Assembly (NCBI GenBank): GCA_050874585.1
Contig: JBNMKZ010000071.1
Location: forward strand, 1-11,011
Length of the DNA stretch: 11,011 bases
Reading direction: 5' to 3'
DNA from: UBA1067 sp050874585
GTDB lineage: Bacteria > Verrucomicrobiota > Kiritimatiellia > RFP12 > UBA1067
The notes below the pieces were generated by a model that saw only the letters and a list, made by a program, of their open reading frames with translations, did no database searches and had not been told where the DNA came from. Positions 1 through 5,836 of the stretch are shown here, in pieces (position 1 is the first letter of the stretch; each line of letters begins with the position of its first letter). The translations under genes and the position numbers were made by a program.

Positions 1-1
1 G

Positions 2-1156
2 ATCGCCGGCAAGAGGTTCTACCTGCACGGACACGAGGCTTCCGGGGAACTGCGGGACCATGAGGTCTCGGCGAACCATGGGACGAGCGGGGCCGTTGAC
101 AAAACCAAGTTCACGGTGGCGAAAGTCAACCTGACGGCGACGGGACTTGACGGGGTTGTGCCTGACGACAAGGAGGAAACCGCAGGGGCGTTCATCCACT
201 GGAACATTGACAACGACGACGACAGCGACAATTCCCTTGGGTATCCCAAGCACCCCGGCGGCGACTTCCTTCAGACGAATGAAACGGTGGCGGCGGAGAA
301 CGAACTGCAGCCCCTCCGTTTGGAGGTTCTTCCGAAGTCCGCCGCCGGGCTGATGACACTGACATCGTCCGGAATATCCCTGTGGAGATTCCGAAGAAAG
401 GGGCGAGGGGCGCGTATTCTCGGAACAGGTGAGACGCTGAAACTGGATCTCGCGACGAAAGAGGGGCTGGAAAGGTTGGAGATTATCGAAGGTTCCCTGT
501 ATGCGGAGGGCGTGGAAAAGGGGCGGGGTTCCGTCGAGGCCAGAGTCGACTTCGGCGGGTGCGAAATGTTTGACAGGGTGGTTTACAGAACGGTCGCGGC
601 GGATTGCGGAAATCAGCCCCGAAGCGCAGTGTCTCTAAGTGATAAAGAGCAGGGCTTTTCAATCTCTCCTAAGAAGATACTACAGACCAGTTTCCCTGGA
701 CTTCAAGACTGTGAATGGAGCATTACGGGGCCTCAAAGCACACAATACAATTGTCTTGCGTGGAGTGTTGGTCTGACGAATGTCTGGGTGAATGATTATA
801 TGAAAGATGAGTATGATAAGCCTCAAAAGGAGAAAATAGACGAGAGTCGAAATATTCATTATGTTAGCATAGACGGGAAATATGGCAATTGCAACGGGGT
901 CTTGGAGATCTGGGAGTTGGACAATTTCTTTTTAGTAGAGGCGAACGCTACTCCTGTAGAGAATTTGGAAGAGGCGGATATCCTATATTACAACGGATAC
1001 CATGCTGCTAAACGAAAGAAATGTTCATGTGGGGAAGGCCGATGGGAGTTGTTTGAAAGCAAATGTGGTAGTTTGCATAAAATTGAGCATGTCTATGATC
1101 AGCTTAATTCAGCGTATGGAAAACCTATAAGAAAGTACAAAATCAAAAAAGAATAA
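2..1156 (+). CDS. Large putative surface/secreted protein, 3' part only, with C-terminal DUF7689-like Cys/His domain
   Basis: The frame is open from base 2, so the true start lies upstream. The GTG at 116 has no ribosome site and is probably internal. 384 residues are visible. Residues about 1-205 are beta-rich, with an acidic Asp-Asp-Asp stretch and a Gly-Ser-Leu-Tyr-Ala-Glu-Gly segment, a style I associate with large repeat-bearing envelope proteins. From about residue 230 comes a different domain: FPGL, then a Tyr-Asn-Cys-Leu-Ala-Trp block (Cys codon 752-754), then Tyr-His-Ala-Ala-Lys, Gly-Arg-Trp-Glu, Ile-Glu-His and Tyr-Gly-Lys-Pro near the end. That order matches my memory of the uncharacterised DUF7689 family (NCIAWA ... 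HAA ... W.SK.G ... I.H ... YG). The Cys and His could form an NlpC/CHAP-like active site; this is inference. Base composition turns AT-rich at about 630, close to the domain border. The downstream gene follows at once. Confidence 0.8.
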   Translation: MAGKRFYLHGHEASGELRDHEVSANHGTSGAVDKTKFTVAKVNLTATGLDGVVPDDKEETAGAFIHWNIDNDDDSDNSLGYPKHPGGDFLQTNETVAAENELQPLRLEVLPKSAAGLMTLTSSGISLWRFRRKGRGARILGTGETLKLDLATKEGLERLEIIEGSLYAEGVEKGRGSVEARVDFGGCEMFDRVVYRTVAADCGNQPRSAVSLSDKEQGFSISPKKILQTSFPGLQDCEWSITGPQSTQYNCLAWSVGLTNVWVNDYMKDEYDKPQKEKIDESRNIHYVSIDGKYGNCNGVLEIWELDNFFLVEANATPVENLEEADILYYNGYHAAKRKKCSCGEGRWELFESKCGSLHKIEHVYDQLNSAYGKPIRKYKIKKE

Positions 1157-1161
1157 GGAGG
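1155..1161 (+). promoter_or_regulatory. Ribosome binding site that fixes a GTG start
   Basis: AAGGAGG overlaps the stop codon of the upstream gene (TAA, 1154-1156). It lies 7 bases before GTG 1169. A nearer ATG at 1164 is in another frame and leads only to a very short reading frame, so the GTG is the start. Confidence 0.8.
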
Positions 1162-1168
1162 AAATGCC

Positions 1169-1957
1169 GTGGAATCGCAAAAATTATTGCTGTGTTTGCC
1201 TATATGGCTTATGGTGTTGAGTGCAAATGCCTTCCTGTGTCCAACGGGGGTACAGTCAGAGCGATTTGACAGGCTTTTTGAAGAAAGCATTCGCTTTGCA
1301 TTGTCGCCAAAAGTTCTTATCTCGTCGAAGGCCCTTCAGGGATTAAACGGTGATGCTTATCGGGAACTTGAATTGTCGGGAACGGAAGCCCTTGAACTCA
1401 TTTATAAGAAGGTTCGTGGCGTCGAGGAAGGAAATTCAAGTTCGGAGGCGTTTACTCGGATCAGAGGAAATCTGAAAGAGTATGAGAGTTTGAGCCTTCT
1501 CTACTATCTGTGGAACGCCATTGCATGTCAGGGACGATTTCAAGATCAGGACTTTCCATGGGTTGACGAGACCATTTCCAAGGTTTGGGAGGGGGGCGCG
1601 GGAATTTGGAATGCTCGCGCCGAGTACCTGCTCAGCGAGTGGCGGGTGGCGTGTGGAGAGGGGCGGACGAACGATGCCCTTAGGGCGAAGGGTGCGGTTG
1701 CCTCGCTTGGGCTGTTCTCGTTCCCGACGCTGTTCAACGAACTTCAGGCTGGTCATGAAGATGTCATTGAACTGCTTGAGTCGGTCAGGTGGCGTTCCCG
1801 CTGGAGAAAGGAGTTGGATACGGACCCAAAGGCGTTTGACCGCCGGACGCTTCTCGACTGGTGGGCGGCGAACAAGAAGGCGTACGAACTGCCGCGCCAG
1901 TCGCCGGACTTCAAGGGTTCTGCCGACCTGTGGAAGTGGAAGCGGACGGGGAAGTAG
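1169..1957 (+). CDS. Exported HEAT-like protein of unknown function; candidate partner of the upstream gene
   Basis: 262 residues, starting at GTG behind AAGGAGG. Residues 1-21 form a Sec signal peptide (hydrophobic core about 6-19, Ala-Asn-Ala before Phe22), so the product should act outside the cytoplasm. The rest is mostly helical. Residues about 168-205 (repeated Ala/Leu, a Phe-Pro turn, then Glu-Leu-Leu-Glu) look like a HEAT-type helical pair. They are followed by Leu-Leu-Asp-Trp-Trp-Ala-Ala-Asn-Lys (228-236), a Trp-Trp-x-x-Asn-type segment I associate with HEAT-repeat proteins. No catalytic motif is evident. The first half is AT-richer than the second: line 1441-1500 is 27/60 G+C and line 1861-1920 is 39/60 by hand count. 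Its position straight after a gene with a Cys/His C-terminal domain would suit an inhibitor or immunity protein, but this is not shown by the sequence. Confidence 0.8.
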   Translation: MESQKLLLCLPIWLMVLSANAFLCPTGVQSERFDRLFEESIRFALSPKVLISSKALQGLNGDAYRELELSGTEALELIYKKVRGVEEGNSSSEAFTRIRGNLKEYESLSLLYYLWNAIACQGRFQDQDFPWVDETISKVWEGGAGIWNARAEYLLSEWRVACGEGRTNDALRAKGAVASLGLFSFPTLFNELQAGHEDVIELLESVRWRSRWRKELDTDPKAFDRRTLLDWWAANKKAYELPRQSPDFKGSADLWKWKRTGK

Positions 1958-1966
1958 GATTGTTCA

Positions 1967-3187
1967 ATGCGAATAGGCTTGCTTATTCTGTCGTTCATTC
2001 TCCTGTGTCCCGTGATTGCCGCGCCTGCAACAGGACGGATCGGCCCGTATCCGGATAGGCGCGGCATCCGCGCCGACCTGCGGCGGTACGGGCTGGAGGC
2101 GGGCGTCTGCTCCGCGCCGGACGGGCGGCGCGTATCCTTCCTCCTCCGCCGCGCGAAGGTGCCGCGCCCGGCACCGCTCCTCCTCTACCTGCCGGGTTCG
2201 GGCGAGGTCGGCGCCGACCTCTCGCGGCAGTTCGCCCAGCAGACGATTTTCGGGCGCGTGTGCTCGCTCGAGTTCCAGGCGCGGCACCCGTGCCACTTCC
2301 TCGCGCTCTCCCCGCCGGACGGCGTGACCACGCTTCTCGGAGGCGAGCCGGGCCGTCCAACCGCCGACCAACGGCTTCTGATGTCCGCCGTGGACGCGGT
2401 CATCGCATCGCTGAAGCGTCCGCCCGTGGACACCAACCGCCTCTACGCGACGGGGCTGTCCTTCGGTGGGAACGGCGTCTACGCCCTTGCGTCCCGTTTG
2501 CCGGGGCGCTTCGCGGCGATCCTCCCCGTCGCCGCCCTGCCTCCTGACGGCGAGCCGCCTCCGCCGGGCCGCCCGACCGCCTGCTGGCACTTCTACAACG
2601 AGGGCGACTACCGCCGCGCGGGAATCGCCGCCGCGCGGCTGGACGAGTTCGCCGCGCTCGTCCGCCGCACCGGGGGTGACTTCCGCATGGGCGTCTACCC
2701 CGACAGGGGGCACGACGCATGGAGCAAGGCGTGGCGCGAGGACGCGGCGTGGGACTGGATGTTCTCGAAGCGGGCAGACGGCGGAGCGCAGCCCTCCGCG
2801 CCTCCGCCGAAGGCCGTCTGCACGGCGAGCGTCCCCGGCGCGGACGACGCGCACGGCCCCGACCGCGCGGCGGACGGGCTGGACGCGACCTGCTACGTCT
2901 CGAGAGACCCCGTGTCGCGTGGCGACTGGTGGATGGCCGAGTTCGCCTCGCCCGTCACGGGGCGCGTGTCCGTCCTGACGGGGACGCGCGAGGGGCGCGG
3001 AAGGCTCACCTCCGGCTTCGTCGAGGTCTCGTCGGACGGCAGGGGCTGGACGCGCGCGGGGAAGGTCCGGCGCAAGACGGGGTCCGCCGCGTTCGACGCG
3101 AAGGACGTCCGCTTCCTGCGCCTCCTCCCCGAACCGCCGCGCCCGGAGGTGCTGACGCTCCGCGAGGTGCGGATCGGGGGCGGATGA
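1967..3187 (+). CDS. Secreted alpha/beta hydrolase (esterase type) with C-terminal discoidin-like (F5/8 C) domain
   Basis: 406 residues, ATG 9 bases after the previous stop, with AGGA at 1956-1959 as a weak ribosome site. A signal peptide covers about residues 1-19 (cleavage near Ile-Ala-Ala). The hydrolase domain (about 30-268) shows Leu-Pro-Gly-Ser-Gly (75-79, oxyanion region), the nucleophile elbow Gly-Leu-Ser165-Phe-Gly-Gly, a likely acid at Asp214 (Glu-Gly-Asp) and the catalytic His249 in Asp-Arg-Gly-His-Asp. This is the layout of esterase D/PHB-depolymerase/feruloyl-esterase-like carboxylesterases, which cut ester bonds in polysaccharide side groups or polyesters. After a Pro-rich linker (about 276-282), residues 285-406 resemble a galactose-binding or discoidin fold (DGLDATCY, GDWWMAEF, VEVSSDGRGW, final Leu-Arg-Glu-Val-Arg-Ile). 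This may hold the enzyme on a carbohydrate. The exact substrate cannot be told. The next gene overlaps by ATGA. Confidence 0.88.
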   Translation: MRIGLLILSFILLCPVIAAPATGRIGPYPDRRGIRADLRRYGLEAGVCSAPDGRRVSFLLRRAKVPRPAPLLLYLPGSGEVGADLSRQFAQQTIFGRVCSLEFQARHPCHFLALSPPDGVTTLLGGEPGRPTADQRLLMSAVDAVIASLKRPPVDTNRLYATGLSFGGNGVYALASRLPGRFAAILPVAALPPDGEPPPPGRPTACWHFYNEGDYRRAGIAAARLDEFAALVRRTGGDFRMGVYPDRGHDAWSKAWREDAAWDWMFSKRADGGAQPSAPPPKAVCTASVPGADDAHGPDRAADGLDATCYVSRDPVSRGDWWMAEFASPVTGRVSVLTGTREGRGRLTSGFVEVSSDGRGWTRAGKVRRKTGSAAFDAKDVRFLRLLPEPPRPEVLTLREVRIGGG

Positions 3188-4851
3188 GCCGCTGGAGGAA
3201 CATACTCGTTGTCCTTCTTGCGCTCGCGACCGTTGCGGGGACGTGGGGCGAACTGCGCATCCTCGCCCGGAGCGCCGCGCGGCATATTCGCTCGTGGGGC
3301 GGGCGCACCTACTGTAGCACGGGTGACTACATCGACCTGCCGCGTAAGATGCTGGAGGCGCACCTGCGGGAGGATTCCCGCGTTTACCTCGTCTGCGACG
3401 GACTGGACTCCATCGCCCGTTCGCGGCAGATCGCCCTCTCGTGGGCGGCGAGTCCGCTTCCCGTGCGCTTCGGCCTCGATACGGAGATTGGGGATGCGAC
3501 GCTCATCTTCTCGGATGCCTATCGCGAAAACCCTCAGTTTGAGAGCGGAGCGGACGGCGACCCCGCGTTCAGGCTGGTGGACGAGGGCGGCGGCATGCGG
3601 CTTTGGGAGCGGAAGGGGGTCGGGGCGGCGTCCCTGCGTCCGCCCCCCGCCGTTTCGCCCGTGCGGGAGGCGGCGGGGGTTGCCGCCGTCGGACTGCTCG
3701 TCCTCGCGTTCGGGTGGTTCGCGATCCGGGGTGGGGGCGGTTCGGCGGATTGGGGCGCGTGGTCCGGCGCGGCGGTCGTCCTGCTCGTTGCGGGCGGACT
3801 CGCCCTCACGCACACGTTCGTCGCCCCGACGGGTCTCGGGGTTTGGGGCGGGAAGGCGAAGCTCCTCTTCCTCTGCGGCGGACTGCCCGACGGGTTCTTC
3901 ACCGATTCCGCCCGCGCGACCCTCCAGCCCGCCTATCCGCCGGGCCTCCCCCTCCTCACGATCCTCGCCTACGCCGTCTCGGGCGGGTGCGGGGAGTGGC
4001 TCACCCAGCTGGTCGTCGTTTTTGCCGCGTCCGCGCTGTGTGCGCTCATCTGCTCCCGGACGGAATCCTGGGAGGCGCGTCTCTGGGTTCTCGCGGCGCT
4101 CCTGACCCCGCTCTCCCTGCGCATGGCCTCGCTCTACTACGCCGAGCCGTTCGTCGCGCTCCTCGTCCTCGCGGGCTGGATGCGCATCCGCGGGGGACGC
4201 GGCGTTTTGTCCGGCTGGTTTCTGATTGGCGCGGCGGGTCTCTTCAAGAACGAGGGGATCGTCCTCTGCCTCGCCTGCTGGGCGGCCCTGCGCCTGGCGG
4301 ACGGGCGGCGCGCCGCGCCCCTGCGCGGACTCCCCGCCGCGCTCGTCCTGCCGTGCGCGTGGCAGGTCGGGTGTCGCCTCGCGGGCGGGACGCTCTACGA
4401 CTTCGCCGCGCCGTGGCAGCCGGACTTCGCGCGTCTCTGGACGGCGGCTGTCTTCGCCTTTCGAGTGGCGTTCCTGCGTCCGTGGGACTGCGCCTTCGCG
4501 TGGCCGCTCGCGGCACTTCTGCTGGCTTTCGCACCGTTTCGGCGGCTTTTCGCGGCAGAACGCGCGGATTTGCGCGGACTCCGCACGGCGGCGGTCGCCG
4601 CATTCGCCGCGTCCGCGGCGTTCGTCTGCGTCCTCTCGCTGAGCCGTGCGCCGGACTTCGGCTGGCACCTCTCGACGGCCCTGCCGCGTCTCCTCTGGGC
4701 TCCGTCCCTGCTCCTGCTTGCGGAAGCAGTGGGAGTTTCCGGTCGCCGCGGCCCCTCCTCAGTCTGCGACAAGGCCTCGCTTCGCTGGCATCCAAGCCCC
4801 CCCCCCCTCCGTTGCCATCAAGACCCCCTTCCGTCGACATGGGACTTGTAA
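3184..4851 (+). CDS. Multi-pass membrane glycosyltransferase-like protein (GT-C / GT39-type), C-terminus altered at an IS junction
   Basis: 555 residues. The start ATG shares ATGA with the stop of the esterase gene, indicating translational coupling. One membrane segment (about 6-24) is followed by a roughly 130-residue soluble, probably periplasmic, part, then about ten hydrophobic segments between 162 and 517. Markers of the GT-C fold used by lipid-linked sugar transferases are Tyr-Pro-Pro-Gly (251-254) in a loop and Lys-Asn-Glu-Gly (355-358) at the end of a helix. The last helix (about 500-516, Pro-Arg-Leu-Leu-Trp then Leu-rich) is also typical. The usual Asp-Glu or Asp-Asp catalytic loop after the first helix is not obvious. 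Residues about 519-555 are low-complexity, Pro/Arg/Ser-rich and unlike the rest. The TAA stop (4849-4851) lies inside the inverted repeat of the adjoining IS element, so the natural C-terminus was probably lost or replaced. Donor and acceptor are unknown. Confidence 0.75.
   Translation: MSRWRNILVVLLALATVAGTWGELRILARSAARHIRSWGGRTYCSTGDYIDLPRKMLEAHLREDSRVYLVCDGLDSIARSRQIALSWAASPLPVRFGLDTEIGDATLIFSDAYRENPQFESGADGDPAFRLVDEGGGMRLWERKGVGAASLRPPPAVSPVREAAGVAAVGLLVLAFGWFAIRGGGGSADWGAWSGAAVVLLVAGGLALTHTFVAPTGLGVWGGKAKLLFLCGGLPDGFFTDSARATLQPAYPPGLPLLTILAYAVSGGCGEWLTQLVVVFAASALCALICSRTESWEARLWVLAALLTPLSLRMASLYYAEPFVALLVLAGWMRIRGGRGVLSGWFLIGAAGLFKNEGIVLCLACWAALRLADGRRAAPLRGLPAALVLPCAWQVGCRLAGGTLYDFAAPWQPDFARLWTAAVFAFRVAFLRPWDCAFAWPLAALLLAFAPFRRLFAAERADLRGLRTAAVAAFAASAAFVCVLSLSRAPDFGWHLSTALPRLLWAPSLLLLAEAVGVSGRRGPSSVCDKASLRWHPSPPPLRCHQDPLPSTWDL
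4797..4807. repeat. Homopolymer tract of eleven C
   Basis: Eleven consecutive C bases lie within the low-complexity tail of the membrane glycosyltransferase gene. Such tracts slip easily in replication and sequencing. One base more or fewer would change the reading frame of the last 16 codons or so. Just beyond it, ACCCCCTT (4823-4830) and AAGGGGGT (4851-4858) could pair as an 8-bp stem. Confidence 0.8.
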
Positions 4852-4870
4852 AGGGGGTGGGTCAGCAAAA
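4846..4870 (+). repeat. Left terminal inverted repeat of the IS30-like element
   Basis: TTGTAAA (4846-4852), GGGGG, then TGGGTCAGCAAAA (4858-4870). The 13-base inner block and 7-base outer block both recur inverted at 5731-5756. The TAA stop of the upstream gene lies in the outer block. Confidence 0.75.
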
Positions 4871-4875
4871 ACTCC

Positions 4876-5718
4876 TTAAGCCGTCTGGGCCAGACGTGAA
4901 TCGTAAGCATATGCGGTTTCTCCGTTGAGTGATTCCCTGTGGATTGAGTTTATGCAGTCTTCGAGCTGCCGGATCTGCCGTCTTGTGAGCCGGCTGAAGT
5001 CGGTTCCCTTCGGATGCCATCTCCTGACGAGGCGGTTGCAGTTCTCTATTGCGTCTTTCTCGTAGTGGGCGAATGCCCTCGTGTAGTGGGTCTCGGCCCT
5101 GAACGCCCTGTCGAGCTTTTTTGGTCGAGGAACTCGCATCCGTTGTCCGTCGTGACGCTCCTTATGACCGGCAGGGCCTTGCGCGCCTTCATCTTTCCTA
5201 TGGCCTTGATGACCTCGTCCTGGCTGACGTGGTTGACGTGCTCGATGACGTAGCGTCTCGAGCAGCGGTCGAGCATCACCAGCAGTCCTCCGCGCGATCC
5301 TCACCTGGAGATCACCGTGTCCATCTCGAAGTGCCCCAGCTCCTTCGCCTCCTTCGGCCTGTCCTTGAGCTGCCTTCTGCCCGGCACGGTCCTCGCCTCG
5401 TGCGCGGGCTGCCGCGGCCTTCGTCGCCGCCCCGGATGGCATGGCGTTTGCCCGCGGAAAACGCCGATGTCCCCCGCCTCGATGTGGTTGTAGAAAGTCT
5501 TCAGGCAGGGGACCTCCCCGTCCGGCATCGCCTCCCTGATCATCATCCTCGCGTCGTACGGGGAGCGCCCGAGCTTCGGCACCGCGTGCCTGAAGAGGAT
5601 GGCCATGCCGACGGTGAGGCGCATGGGCGCGCCCATGTTCGACTTCCCCTCCCGGACGGAGTCGGCGGCCCTCCCCGGGGTGGTCTGGTGGCTTCTTCCT
5701 GTCCTTCTTTCCAGTCAT
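4876..5718 (-). pseudogene. Broken IS30-family DDE transposase
   Basis: Conserved IS30 pieces appear in order across two frames. Minus-strand 5636 to about 5304 gives Leu-Gly-Arg-Ser-Pro-Tyr, a Tyr-Asn-His-Ile-Glu-Ala-Gly segment and Glu-Met-Asp-Thr-Val-Ile (first catalytic Asp, codon 5319-5321). A TGA in the same frame (5301-5303) interrupts this, after which the frame continues with Gly-Gly-Leu-Leu-Val-Met-Leu-Asp-Arg and Thr-Thr-Asp-Asn-Gly (second Asp, 5145-5147). At a run of six A on the coding strand (5117-5122) the homology moves to another frame, giving Ile-Glu-Asn-Cys-Asn (catalytic Glu, 5044-5046), Lys-Gly-Thr-Asp-Phe and Leu-Asn-Gly-Glu-Thr-Ala. Re-reading one A there gives exactly 33 residues between the second Asp and the Glu, the IS30 spacing. 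The ATG at 5718 is in the frame of the C-terminal piece, so a further shift lies near 5640-5690 unless translation starts later. The usual N-terminal helix-turn-helix is not visible. Three lesions suggest a pseudogene. Confidence 0.82.
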
Positions 5719-5730
5719 CTTCCTTTCCGC

Positions 5731-5756
5731 TTTTGCTGACCCATTAGATTTTACAA
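5731..5756 (-). repeat. Right terminal inverted repeat of the IS30-like element
   Basis: On the minus strand this reads TTGTAAA, ATCTAA, TGGGTCAGCAAAA. The inner 13 bases are identical to the left end and the outer 7 are also identical. The gap is one base longer than on the left. Confidence 0.75.
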
Positions 5757-5779
5757 TTTTCCGTCTATTTCGCGCAAAC

Positions 5780-5809
5780 TTGACCGTTTAGAAGAATTTT
5801 TGGTAAAAT
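5780..5809 (+). promoter_or_regulatory. Sigma70-like promoter for the propeller-protein operon
   Basis: TTGACC (5780-5785), an 18-base spacer, then TAAAAT (5804-5809) preceded by TGG, which gives an extended -10. The surrounding DNA (5745-5820) is AT-rich. Transcription would start near 5815, about 20 bases before the start codon at 5837. The promoter lies about 24 bases outside the IS end, so it belongs to the chromosome, not the element. Confidence 0.65.
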
Positions 5810-5836
5810 GCCAACTAAAGCGAATAGGAGGTTGGC

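Larger units (their letters stand above)
4846..5756 (-). mobile_element. Degenerate IS30-family insertion sequence
   Basis: The element is about 0.9 kb, carries an IS30-type transposase on the minus strand and is bordered by inverted repeats. TTGTAAA, 5 bases, then TGGGTCAGCAAAA runs inward at the left (4846-4870). The same two blocks with a 6-base gap run inward at the right on the minus strand (5756 down to 5731). The outer limits are inferred from where the match stops. No target duplication is convincing, although IS30 elements usually make only 2-3 bases. The element lies between two gene blocks and replaces the end of the glycosyltransferase gene. The transposase is broken, so the copy is probably immobile unless helped in trans. 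Confidence 0.75.

Noticed and set aside
116..118. GTG at 116 as the start of the first gene.
   Set aside because: There is no ribosome site, the frame is open to the window edge, and the residues before it continue the same style of protein.
2719..3183. The glycosyltransferase frame is open far upstream of 3184.
   Set aside because: This part overlaps the discoidin domain of the esterase and is Arg-rich nonsense. The ATGA start at 3184 followed by a membrane helix is the natural start.
2893..4668. Long open frame of 591 codons on the minus strand opposite the esterase and glycosyltransferase genes.
   Set aside because: It is Arg/Glu/Pro-rich with no motif and mirrors the strong third-position GC bias of the plus-strand genes, which have clear domains and membrane segments.
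3603..4928. A 441-codon plus-strand frame overlapping the glycosyltransferase gene and the IS end.
   Set aside because: It is Arg/Pro/Gly-rich with no hydrophobic pattern, a shadow of the GC-rich gene in another frame.
5301..5303. Possible recoding of TGA as an amino acid inside the transposase.
   Set aside because: TGA is used as a normal stop at 3185-3187 and 10594-10596 and other lesions are present, so pseudogene decay is the simpler reading.
5121..5747. A 208-codon plus-strand frame across the IS.
   Set aside because: It is antisense to recognisable IS30 transposase motifs and has no ribosome site or protein features.
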